From positions 12,171,001-12,235,000 of the forward strand of contig NC_134460.1 in NCBI RefSeq assembly GCF_047948215.1: a DNA stretch of 64,000 bases, given 5' to 3'. The notes under the pieces were generated by a model, which was not told where the DNA came from, searched no databases, and was given only the letters and a program-made list of their open reading frames with translations. This document shows, in pieces, positions 12,801 through 26,800 of this stretch. Positions within the stretch are counted from its first letter, which is position 1. The number at the start of each line of letters is the position of its first letter. The stretch is from Lycorma delicatula. Lineage: Eukaryota; Arthropoda; Insecta; Hemiptera; Fulgoridae. The position numbers were made by a program, and so were the translations under genes.

Positions 12801-15800
12801 GTATTTTTAAAGGTATTTTAAAGACTTTATTCTAGCTAAAAATAATAGTCACTTATTTTTAAACAAGAGGTAAATATTAAAAATTAATACTGGAAAAAAA
12901 AATTGCTGACAAACATTGCCTGCTAACAAATACCCCATTTGAATTTTGAGAATCAGACTATTGTTTGCAGAGATATTATAAGAGGACCCCAATGCACTTC
13001 CCAAACAGCGCCCAAGGGGCAACCAGGTAATGATGATGTTTGGTTTAGCCTTGGACAAGATGCTGGCATGCCTCACCACTCTAGCCTCACATGCAGTCCC
13101 CAAAAGCCCATTAATTAAAATAAAAGCCCATTATTATTAAACAGATTTTTTTTTAAATTTTTTATTCTTGTTTTAGTTTATTTAAAATATATTTTATTGT
13201 TGAAATTACAGTTTAATAAAATTATTATATTAATTCCACAATTATATATCAATTTTGTTTAATTGACATATATTTAATTCCATCTTAAATTTTTTATTAT
13301 TCTCACTTCCAGAATTTTTGAACTCTTTTAGAAGCCAAATTATTTATTGTTGAAATTACAGTTTAATAAAATTATTATATTAATGACACAATTATATATC
13401 AATTATGTTTAAACAGAGGCCTTAGTTAGAGTGCGGGCGTTGATCCCAATGCAGTTACACTTATTCCACCAGATATTAGTTCAACAAGAATCATTGGAAG
13501 CTGGACAGATAGAAATAGGACAATGGCTGGACAGTGCTGAAGCATTTTTAGCTAGTCATTCGGTCGCTGGAGGCAGAGAAGCAGTACAGTCGCGCCTTGA
13601 CAAACATAAGGTAAGCTAAACTTACTGAATTTTATTATAAATACCAATTTGTGAACATAATTTTATATTATAAGAAGTTTTTTTAGTTTGTTTAGAAATG
13701 TTGGAGTTATTACTTTTCAAAGCCAACATTGTAATGTAATCTTTGATAATTTTTAAAATAATTAATTATTCCATGATATGGAATATTTAAGTTAAGATCC
13801 AAGCTGTCCTGTCCCTTGTAAAACTTCATTTTACAATAAACATCTGTGGTTATTGTCATACTGAGCTTCATTAACAGTAAACATCTGCAGTTATTGTCAT
13901 ACTCAGCTTCATAAATTCTGTCAAAAAAATTCCAACAACAATTCTGACAAGAAATTGACTTCCTTTATTCTTTTATTGCTGAAGAAAAGTCAATGCAGCT
14001 CCCATTCTTTTCATTTTGTGGGATCTGTAAATTGTTTCAGTGCATTGTGGATCTCTTTATAATCAATCATTCTGCAAAGGGCAGACCTTTGAGCAACATT
14101 TTTTATTAGTTCTGTAACTGTGAAGCAGCATATATCATGAATGGCATGTTCATTTTTTTTTAGATCATTACTCACTATGGAATGTCTTCTTTCTTCCTCA
14201 ATGTAAACATTTGTTGGCCCTTCCCAGAATTTTCTCACCGAACCATCACTCATTACGTTATAAACCATGAACTATGTACAGCCGATGATGAATCTTGATT
14301 ACAGATGTTCCTTCTGCTTGTAAAAAATGGATGTTGCTACGTATATCACAGCTGGTGGGAGTTGGAGTTGCTAGTCCCCTCCATATTTCACTATGTATTA
14401 CTCGAGCTCTGCACAACAAAATAACAATTATTGCAATATTTAAGCTTAACCGATATTTATTGGCCAACAGCTATGTTGCTATGGAAACCAGTATATTTTT
14501 CATGACTGATTGGAGGTTAATTTATAACTTAAACTTACCCGCTCCTTCAACTGGTTTTGTTACTATGCATCAGTAAAATTTTATCTATAGTTTTATGAAT
14601 TTAGTTAATTTCCTTTTGTTGTTGTTTTAGGGCTTTTTCACACGTATCATTTTCTACAAATCAATGCTAGAAAGCAAGAACAAGATATTCCAAAATATTA
14701 TTAAATCAGTGGATCACAGTGAAGGAATTGATACAGAAGAATTTCTCAATAAAATGGCAGCTTTAAATGATAGATTCTCGGCTGTTGCTCATCAGGCCAA
14801 TATTTGGGAACAGGTAATATTATTTACTTGTTTATTTACAGGTTTACAGGTTTATTTACTTGTTTTAGAATATTTTACAAAATTCATTCTATAATACAGG
14901 ATTATCCTTTGTAATAAACCTTTTATCATTATATGGTGGGTATATTTTATTGTTAAAAAAAAAATAACTGTTGTCCATTTGTCCTTGTGTCTACTTTTGA
15001 TGGATTATATTTTTAATGTGTTATTTTTCAAATATAAAGTTATACTCTGAAACAATAAATGAGTGAACAATAAGTACATAAGTGAATAAATGGTTTTTGA
15101 TTTTGAAGAATTTTTGGGTGAATTTCACTAAATTAAGAATTTTGATGTGTAAATTCTTTATCTTATTATCATTGCATTTTTTCAGAAACTACAAGAAGCT
15201 ATCAGATGCTGGCAAAATTTCAGAGAAATTGAACGGGTTGTAACAGACTGGCTTCAAACAGCAGAAAAACTTATGGCTGAAAAACATATTGAATCAAGAC
15301 AAACTGTTGAAAATCACAAGGTAACTTACTATTTTTTTCATGATATAGGTAGGTAGGTATTTACTTATTTCAATGAGAATTTTGATGAATACTACCATAA
15401 ATATACCTGTAGAATTAAATTCTGAAACAACAGAAAATAAATGTAAATTAATAAATTTTTTTAAAGTTTCTATGGAACCAATCTAAGGAAACATTTTAGA
15501 ATTTAATATTTCATTAAAAAATTTTAAATATTAATTCTTTTAAACTGGTTTCTATAGAAACTAAAATATTTTTAAATATAATAAAATCAATATCTATGGA
15601 AATAAGATTTTTAAATTTACTATTTAATAAAATAAATCAAAAGTGGAAATGAAAGATTTTGAAAATCAATGTGAAAGGACATCGTTTTCAAAACATAAAT
15701 GAGATATAATTGCCAAAATAGACTATTATTAATAAAGTTTTTGGTCTTTTTAAACATGTTTTATGCTCCCATTGACTCTAAAATGTTGGTTTGTATTGCA

Positions 15801-18800
15801 ACTACACCCTGATCTTTATATATATATTTTTTAATTTATGTTTAAATTTTAAAATTTATGTTCTCAAATACTGTGTGTTTAGCATAGAACTTAAATTTAT
15901 ACTTGTGTACTATTTGTGCAATAACTTATTTTGAAATTTTACAGAGTGTTTTAGAACATGTAAATGAGCGCTGGATTGTTGAACTGGAAAATGCTGCCCA
16001 AGATTTACGAAACTGTCTTCCACCTGATCAACACCAACCAGTTAATGAATCTACTAAACAGATCCAAGAACATTGGAAGGTACATTTATTTCAAGTTTAT
16101 TTCATAACTATTTTACAGTTTATTCATTTCATTAAATAATCATTTTTAAACTGTATATTAATTTAGAATGTACCTAGAACAGTACAATATCATCAATCTT
16201 CTTATTTGATATCCCCACATAAACTTGAAGATTTGCGTGGGATATGGGAATTGAATTTTGTAACATATGAAAAATGCAATGCCTGACCAGGATTTCCAGA
16301 ACCTCTGGATGAAAGGCTGAGATTTTAACCACTCCGCCACAGAGATCGGCTTTCCAACAATGAAAGTGCATAATATGTTTTGTAGAATGAAGTCTACTAC
16401 TATTGTTTTGTTATTCATAGGTGATAATAAGTACCCGAATTCAAATTGAAAATTCCTTTAAAAAAAACAAAAGTAATTTTAAACTGAAATAATTTTGAGT
16501 TTGTTAAAAATTTCTCTCTACCTGTAACAATTACAATTATCAATGTTTTACTGACTGTTGTAATCTTAATTTTATGTATAATGGTGACCTTCTTTTGTAA
16601 ACAGAATTTTATTTTATTTTACCATCTTGTGCCAAAATGCTTAATAAATAAATACTCTTCTTTTCTGTCTAATATTTTTATAATTCAGTTGCTATAGATA
16701 TACAATATATAAAAACGTAAATATATTTTTTTAATTTCAGGAAGTAATGTCATTTATTCCATTGCATCTGGTTCGATTAGAATTTAAACTTGATGAAACT
16801 ACATTTATACAGTATATAAAACAACTAGAAAAAGAATTAAATACTGAAGTTCAAGCATTTAATAGAAATGAGGATGTTAATGAAATTATGACAAGAAATA
16901 AGGTTTGTATTGTTAACATATTATAATTTACTTTTTTACAGTTGATATGGACATATACTGTTACATAATTATTATTTTAGTATATGGGAATTATGTTTTG
17001 TGACAACGGTATGAATATGAAAACCACAAATAAAAGAGATCATAATTTGATATTTATATTTCTTTTGATAAGTTTTATTTTGCATTTCAAGTATTTCAAA
17101 TTACCTTCATTTCACTAAAATCATACGTTACAATACTTCACCAAAAAAATCACTTTAAAAAAATCTTTAAAGATTTTTCTTATTATCCTTGGCCTAGCCA
17201 AGAAGGTTATTTTCATTGCTATTTTCAATAGTCATTATGATTATATTATCTATATATTAACTGTTAATTCTAATAATAATATGTTGAAAAAGGTTGGTAT
17301 TTTAATGTAGTTATGATTATATTAACTATATTGTGTTAATTGTAATATATGTTAAAAACCTAAGTTCAGTCTTTTTTAAAGTTTAATATACATTCTTTCA
17401 GTATGCATATACTTAAAAACAGCTGAGCTCTATATCTGTTGACCAGCCAATTGATATAGTGATCTGCAATGTAGCTTTTAAATCAGCTGGTCTTTTTGTT
17501 TACTATCAAAATTAGTATTGTACAGTATTTTTAATGAATAATTTATTAAATTTCATTTTAATGAATTTATTAAATTTCATTTTATTTTTCTAGTCATAAA
17601 ACACATACACACACACACATACACATACAGTACAGTTTTTATGTGGTTGTCTGATGTCATTGTAGCAATGGGATACGTACTGCTAATGGTTAAATATGTG
17701 TTTATTTATTTGGCCTGCTGTGTAGGATAATTTTGTATCCGGGCCTGTTGTATCAGAAGTAAAACGTTGCCTAAGTAATATGGAAAGAATAAGTGCAACT
17801 TGGAAAGGAAGTGATTTAGAAGAAACTGCCCTTAAAGATGCAACTAAAAAATGCTATGCACAGTGGGATACAGTATCAGCTAAAGCAAAATCGCTAAGAG
17901 ATCAACTTCAGGAAATTCCTGATCAGTGGAATGTATACAGAAAAAAGTAAGTGATTTTTTTTCTATGTTATATTAATTTATAAGTCAACTTCGTGTCGCA
18001 TCAAGATTTAATAATGTAATTATCAAATGAGTAATTCATAATAAAATGATGAGAATGATTAAATTATTACTATGCAATACATTAATAAAAATAGTTAATG
18101 AAACATAATGAAGTCTTTATGATGAATTATTAATCGCTGATTTATAAGCCATTTAATCCCTGAGAATAAATATGCGCTGAGGGAACTACTCTTTTATCCT
18201 TCCATTCCAGTAAAACAATGTTTTATCATTTTTATAAGCAATTACTTCTCCTTTTTTAGCTTGTTGTTTTTAATCTCTGCAGGGATAAATGTGCAGTCCT
18301 GTTGCACTGTTCCTACTAAGTTGAACAATTTAACAAAGCTTGTGCAAGTTGTTCTTCAATTGTCTACCAGTTGTGTGAAGACTGTTCTTCCTTTATCTAG
18401 GAATAGTTTTGCCAGCTGCACTAAGAAAGTGTGTAATGGATCTTCCATGCACAATTTAAAAACTTTAATCCTGTATTTGTGCATTAATATATTGAATGAG
18501 TCAATACATAGTTCCTGATTAGTGCATATGGCCATTGTAAAATGAACTTTTCTTATTTTGTGCAACCTATTATCTAGCTGGCAAGTTCATTATATTTGTA
18601 GAAAAATGTGCTGTAAAATTGTCTTCAATTCTTCAATAATCAATCGGGAATAATATATATTTTTACGCCAGCAAAATTCAACTAAAATGAAGACTTTTAT
18701 TTTCTAATTTTAGTTTTATAAAAAAAACTGACATGCATCTCACAACCAAAACATTCACATTTGTCTCAAAAAATTTGTAACTTTTTCTTGTAACGGTTAC

Positions 18801-21800
18801 GAAATGCTAAGGGCGTAAAAATCATCATAATTTGTTATGTCACATAACCTAACATGCAAAACGGATGAACTTAATTTCATTCGCTGTCGTGTGAGGGGAA
18901 CCCCTCTCGCAGTGTAATTGTGGGTGGTCAATATTGAAGCGTACTCCAGCGGCGCAGAATGAGCGGCTAGGAACTAAATAAAACCATTGTAATCTTGCGC
19001 GACTATAATCGTGATGGTAGGGATGTTTATTTTACTCAAGTCATTTTCACAACACGAGCAGAAATTTACGGACAGTTGTAAAAGATTTATGTAGAGATCA
19101 AATATATACCTGTGCTTGCGCCGTTTCTTTTTATGTAATTCTACCACTCATTCAGTGGCGCTAGTTTATACTTCAAATTTTACAAATTATATATAGAAAT
19201 CGGTGTTCAAAATACAAATTACCTGTTCAAAATACAATTACCCCTGCGCATGCGCCGTTATTTTATTCAGTTCTACCACTCATTTAGTGACAAATTTCAA
19301 ATTTTATTCAAATTTTACAGATTCCAATATATGGGGATTCTCTATCCAATTATATAGAGATATAGAGATCAGTGAATTGCCTCACATAGCGTTTTTGGCA
19401 AGTACCATTTCCTGCATCGGTAGTCAACCTGGTAATATTTTAAATGTTTCTCAGACTACGTATTTTTACGTATTCACTTCGACGAGCAAACCAAAGAGTC
19501 TATGAATCTCAACTGGTAACTTAGCTGCAGCAATATGCATCTTCATGCTATGCAAAATTTTAGTAGGTGAATATTTTAAGTGTCTTCATCCAAATTTTCC
19601 TGTGAGTGGAAATATAATTTTCTTTGAAGGCGAAAAATCTACGTTTTTATCACGTCCTCGTAAATTCGCATTCGAATCGTTTAAATGCAAAATACATCAG
19701 CAAAGTAAGCCAATAGCACGTTGAGAATGACGTTTGATTGACTGTCCCTTTCAGATTCATATCCCACAAAATATACTGAGAAATGTTTGCCGCAAAATCA
19801 AATTTAATACTAAAAAAATTCGGTACTTAAGTATTAACGCCACCGCAGCTACAGCTTTATTTAAAATTGAGTATTTATTTTATTGAGTCCCTTGACTAAT
19901 TAACACCGTAATTTTTGTAGTATTTAAATAATAAATAATTGCAATAATTACTGAATTTATTAAATAAATACTCAAAAAATTACGATATTAGTCAAGGTTA
20001 GCGAGCGTAGGTTAAGTTTGGTTAAATTATATTTATAAAATAGAGACTGTTTTGAATCTGTTTTGTTTTTAAATAAAGCTGTAGCTGCGGTGGCGTTAAT
20101 ACGTAAGTACCAAAAATTCACTCAGTGAATTATCACAAACATTGGCAGCCATGACACCTAGTCGTCTTGATACTGTGTTAGAAAGAGTTATTTTATTTCT
20201 CTCATACCTATTAAAATACTGACCACATCAGATGAAGCAGGCAATATGTGGTTTACTGCAATTGTGCGTAGTTGAGACATCTTAGCTACTCTTACTGCTA
20301 TGCTTGATTTACAAATAAAAATAGATTTACAAAATTATCCATTATGCTTCAATGTCAATGCTGCTGCTGCTGTACTTTTATCAGTACTGACTTATTTACC
20401 AGTCAGTTCGCTGGGTTGGATGGCTCACTATATTTTTTGACAAATTTATCTGTTTTGCATGAGAATCGTAATTGAAAAAGTTACACTCTTTGACCACACA
20501 CTAAAAAATAAAAAAATCTTATTTTTAATGAAACTGCACTATGCTTTTAAAAACTCAAGAGGCACTCCGAACTCACACTTCGCATTTGAAACTGAACTGA
20601 TTTCAAGCAAATATTATGCTTGCAGACCTAATTACATGGAGCATGAACACATAAGTTAGAACCTGTAAATTGCTCATATCTGTGCACTTTATACTTGCAT
20701 GCTCATACACTTCGCTAACAACGTAGCTAATTAACATTTTTATTCTGGTATTTTTAATGTGGCAAAATTGTGATTATATACTTTATTTTTATTATTGTTT
20801 GTGATATTCCTTTTTATTTAGATTTGCAGATATGGTTAAGTGGATGGATGCTGTTGATAACAGTGTTAAAAATATTCTCAAAGAGCTTGCTACTGCAGAA
20901 GAATTTGAAAAAGAAAAAGCTGTTTTCCAGGTATGTATTTAATATTTGTAATTGTTTGGCAGTTAAGCTTAGAAAAAATATTCTTCAGTTACATTATAAA
21001 AAAATAAATAAAAAATGAACCCTGGTAAATAATAATTATTCATTTATCAATTATGGGAAGTGCAATAAGGAAAGAAAATTTAAACAGACACGTACACACG
21101 TATTTACACGTACACACGTATTTACACTTACACACGTATATACACGTACACGTATATACACGTACACGTATATACACGTACACGTATATACACGTACACG
21201 TATATACACGTACACGTATACACATATACGAATATATACACACATATATATACACATATACACACACATATACACATATACGCATATATACACATATATA
21301 TACACATACACACACACATATACGCACACATATACGTATACACATATACACACGTACACATATATACACACACACACACATATATACACACACATATATA
21401 CACACACACATATACACATATACGAATATATACACATATATATACACATATACACACACATATACACATATACGCATATATACACATATATATACACATA
21501 CACACACACATATACGCACACATATACGTACACACGTACACACGTACACACGTACACACGTACACACATACACGAGTATATAGACATATATACACATATA
21601 CACACACACACACACATATATATATTCACATACACACATGTATATACAAATATATATATACACACACATACGCACGCACATACATACGCACGCACACATA
21701 TACGTACACATATACGTACACACGTACATACACGTACACACGTACATACACGTACACACACGTACACACACGTACACAAGTACATACACGTACACACACG

Positions 21801-22289
21801 TACACACACGTACACAAGTACACACGTACACGAGTATATGAGTACACACGTACACGAGTATATGAGTACACACGTACACGAGTACACACGTATACACGTA
21901 CACACACACACATATACGCACACATAACGCACACATATATACACATATATACACACACATATATACATATATACACATATATACACATATATACACACAC
22001 ATATATACATATATACACATATATACACACACATATATACATATATACACATATATACACACACATATATACACATACACACACACACACACACACATGT
22101 ATATACACATAAATATATATACACACAATATATATATACACATACATACACACACATACATACGTACACACGTACATACGTACACGTGTACACACGTACA
22201 TACGTACACATATACGTACACACGTACATACGTACACACACATACACGTACCCGTACACGCACATACGTACACACGTATACACATACAT

Positions 22290-22322
<33 letters not shown>

Positions 22323-23804
22323 TATACACACATACACACATATACACACATATACGTACACGTACACACGTATACACGTACACAACAACACATACATAAG
22401 CACACATACACGTACACATATACACACACACATATATGTGTAAGTTGTATATGTGTACACACATATACACGTACACACATGTACACACACGTATACATGT
22501 ACACATATACGTACAAATATACATACGTACACGTACACGTACACACGTACACGTACACATATACACACAGAAACACGTACACGTACACACGTACACGTGT
22601 ACGTACACGTGTACACATATACATACACATATACACACAAACACGTACGCGTACGCGTACACACGTACACGTACACATATGCATACACATATGCATACAC
22701 ATATACGTACACACACATCCACACACACACACACACACACACACATACTTGGTCATTTCACATTTACACATATACACGTACACACACGTATACATGTACA
22801 CAGATACGTACAAATATAAACACACACACACACATATATACACATCCACACACAAGTACATACACACACATACTTGGTCATTTCACATTTACAGTGTGTA
22901 AATGTGTATGTACTTGTAAATGTGTACAGTGTGTGTATATGTATATATGTGTGTGTGTATATATGTGTGTGTGTGTATATTTGTACGTATCTGTGTACAT
23001 ATACGTGTGTGTACGTGTATATGTGTAAATGTGCGTACACGTTACACACATGTACACACACGTATACATGTACACATACATGTGTATACATATACACACA
23101 GAAACACGTACACGTACATACGTACACACGTACACGTACACATATACGTACACACACATACACACGTATACACGTACACACGTATACACGTACACACGTA
23201 TACACGTACACACGTATACACGTGTGTATACGTGTAAATGTGAAATGACCAAGTATGTGTGTGTGTGTATGTGTGTGTGTATGTGTATGTACTTGTGTGT
23301 GTACGTATATGTGTACGTGTACGTGTGTACGCGTACGTGTACGTGTATATGTGTATATGTATATGTGTACACGTGTACGTGTGTACGTGTACGTGTACGT
23401 GTACGTGTACGTGTACGTGTACGTATACTATGTGTACGTGTACGTGTGTACGCGTACGTGTACGTGTATATGTGTATATGTATATGTGTACACGTGTACG
23501 TGTGTACGTGTACGTGTACGTGTACGTACACTATGTGTACGTGTACGTACACTATGTGTACGTGTACGTGTGTACGCGTACGTGTACGTGTTTGTGTGTA
23601 TATGTGTATGTATATGTGTACACGTGTACGTGTGTACGTGTACGTGTACGTGTACGTACACGTTACACACATGTACACATGTACACATATACGTACAAAT
23701 ATACATACATATACACACAGAAACACGTACACGTACATACGTACACACGTACACGTACACATATGCATACACATATACGTACACACACATCCACACACAA
23801 GTAC

Positions 23805-23852
<48 letters not shown>

Positions 23853-26800
23853 TTATACACACATACACACACACATACACACACACATACACACACACAT
23901 ACATACACACACATACATACATACACATCCACACACAAGTACATACACATACACACATACTTGGTCATTTCACATTTTATTCCTCTTGTTTGTGGTCAGC
24001 AAAAATTCGGTGGTTCCCCAAACTTTTGGTAATAGAAGACTATGTATTGTTTCCCAAGCAGCCAGTAATGATGGGCAAATTGTGGGGCTTAACTTTAATT
24101 AATGTTTTAGTTAATGTTTTAAAATTTATTTTGTAGCATTTGGTATTCATAATGTAAGTTGAAATTACCAATTTTTTTTGCTGCTTTGGAAGTCACAACT
24201 TCTCCTATCTGTGGTAATAAAGCGAAAATTCTGCTCACAGTAATCTTTTGTTGTATTTTTATGTAATACTCGTATTTTTGTGTTTAAATAACTATTAGTT
24301 TTTTGTTTATATTAATAAATTTGAAGTAGTTTTGTATTTGTAGAATAGGTGATATATTTTGAAGGATCTTATGTAAAATACTGAACTAAAATATTTTCTC
24401 TTTTTTAAGTGGATCTACTCATATATTGTGTTTATTTTAAACATGTGTAAATTCAAAAAAATTTAATGTGAGTCTATGGTGTGCAATTTTTGAAAAAAAC
24501 TTGTAGATTGACATTATGGTTTGAGGTAACTGGTGCATTTCAGCAGTGCTTTTTTGTACAAAATCATAATGGGGTTATTTTTTTGATTTTTTTTTTTACT
24601 AGGAAAATCATGTTACTATTTTATGGGTCAAAATAGGAGTCTTTTGGTTGATTTCATGGAACATAGCCCTGTAATCAGTTCCATAAGTATATAATTGTAG
24701 GGTATTAAAAAATTAAGAAATGCTAGTTCATGTCATTTTCTTGGATGATAGTGCCCATCCACATATTGTCAAGCATACTTGAGCTTTGATGCAATGCTTT
24801 ATCTATAGCCAGGATTTGATGTCTAGTGATTACCATCTGTTCTTTAATATGGGTGTTAATCAAACGTTTTATGAAGGTAAGTGTAATGAAAATGTAATTT
24901 TCTCTCTTGTATAAATTCAAGCCCCTTTATGCTAGTTCTTGTACATTTTTTATTTATATAAAAATTATGTCTGTGTAACTAGTGGTGGAAATTTATTTGC
25001 ACTGTTTGTAATTCTCTTTGAAAACCTTTCTTTGATATAATACCACATTAGACTAGCATTTACATTATACATTTAGATATATGTACAGTTCTTGTGAGTG
25101 AATCAATGTGTGAGTGAATAATATTATTTACTCCTGTAGTATTTTATTAGCGTTCTGTAGGATTTTATTATTTTGTAATAAATATTAGTTTTTTCTTAGT
25201 TGAATGATGTAATACACTGTTATAATGTGTCAATGGAAATTACATTTTCATAGGGAAGGTAGGTTTTCATGATGTAATTTATTCACACTGTTCTTTTGTA
25301 ATTGGTACCATGGTTTGACTTCAGGAAAATGTTTACATATCTTCGCGTTTCACATCCCCCAGACCCCAAAACCGCTGTCATTTCAAACATTTTTATATAT
25401 CTATTTCACTCTCTTGTCGACATAACTGCTGTAATTTTGCACCAGTCACTTTCAAATTGATACATAAAATATAATGACCCCAAATATTTTGATGGACAAA
25501 ATTGGACCATGAGGATGGAATGGGGGAGGCTTTTTAAAAAAAAAAATATCGCTATAACTTTCTTAAGTAAAATATTGAATTTGTTTAAGAAGGGCCTAAA
25601 ACTTATCTAAGTGAAGGTTTTTGATATCACCAACTATTGGCCCAGGGAGTGGAAAAAATAGGGTTTTGAAGACAAAAAATCATACCTCCCTTAATAGTCC
25701 CAGTATCAAATCGGTTTAAAGTAATTGTTGGTCATATCAAAATTGTTTTAGGTAATGTTTAGAAGAATTTGATATGACCAATTTTGATATGACCAACACT
25801 TACAGCAAGGGATGACCAAAATGTTGCTGGAATTGTAAGAAGCATGGGGCTTGTCATATCTAAACATACTTTGTAAACTTTTTGAAACTTTTGAAACTTT
25901 TTTTCACATAAACCATTGTCGTTTTGAGTAAATTAAACATTTTTCTTAACTAAGGTGGAAATCTTTTTTATTCCCTACTTAGCACCAGTGAAATCTACAC
26001 CCTGCCTTCCAGCACCTTTAGATGATTTTTAGAAGTTTCTAATTTGAGACATTTTTTGTGGAAACATTGTTTATGATAAGGCTGCATTACTTTTGAGCCT
26101 GCAACAGCAATGTTTTTTTAGTGTTTTTATTTTTGTCATATTGAAATGGTTTAATCTATCTGAATTTTTAATGTTGTTTTAGTTTTATTAGTCATAATTC
26201 AATCTATGTTTCTCTATTAGTGAAAGTAATTAAGTGGGAGAAATAAGATGTAGCACATTGGCTTTTTTCTTTTCTTACTACTTAACTGTAATTTACTTTT
26301 TGGTGACAAGAATAGTGCAGGTTAGCTGCTATTTATACTATGTGAACTGGTCACAGTCTTAAGAGATTTGTTCTGCTTTGGCATAGGTGAATTACATGGG
26401 AATATTAAGTGATAACAATTTCAAACAAACGTTTTTCACTTGTATAAGATTCAAATTGTTCGCTAAGCTCTGCAAAATGATGTGCAAATCAGGTAAAGTT
26501 ACAGAAAAAAAAAATGATGAAATATGGTTCAGCAAGCTGGTACAAATCACATAAGAATATGTACAGATATTTAGATCACTGTTTCATTGTCAGTTGTAAG
26601 ATTTGTCAGATAAAGATTTCTTAACATATTTTCTTATCAAAGCCTATTTATTTAATCACTAACCTTTTAAAACTGTTAAGTACAGAATGATCAAGTAAGT
26701 CTAAAAATATAAATCTAGTCTTGTAATGAATTTTACTTTCAGCTCTGGATTCTTCAGGGCTTATTTCAGTGGCTTATTTTCATTGTTTATTGAAGATGTA

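Noticed and set aside
16268..16350. Functional tRNA-Ser or tRNA-Leu gene on the minus strand
   Set aside because: The A-box is good, but the B-box core is lost and no complete cloverleaf forms. It matches the SINE head at 1603-1753.
20770..21018. 82-codon frame spanning exon e14 as a separate small protein
   Set aside because: It is in a different frame from the spectrin coding and runs through both splice sites.
21087..23978. Possible CRISPR-like or gene-cluster array
   Set aside because: Spacing is irregular, the repeat is microsatellite-like, strand switches occur, and the context is a eukaryotic intron.
21040..24136. Very long open reading frames (up to 568 codons) on both strands in several frames
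   Set aside because: The alternating AC/GT array simply lacks stop codons in many frames. The translations are Cys/Tyr/Val/Ile or Thr/His/Tyr strings with no domain character.
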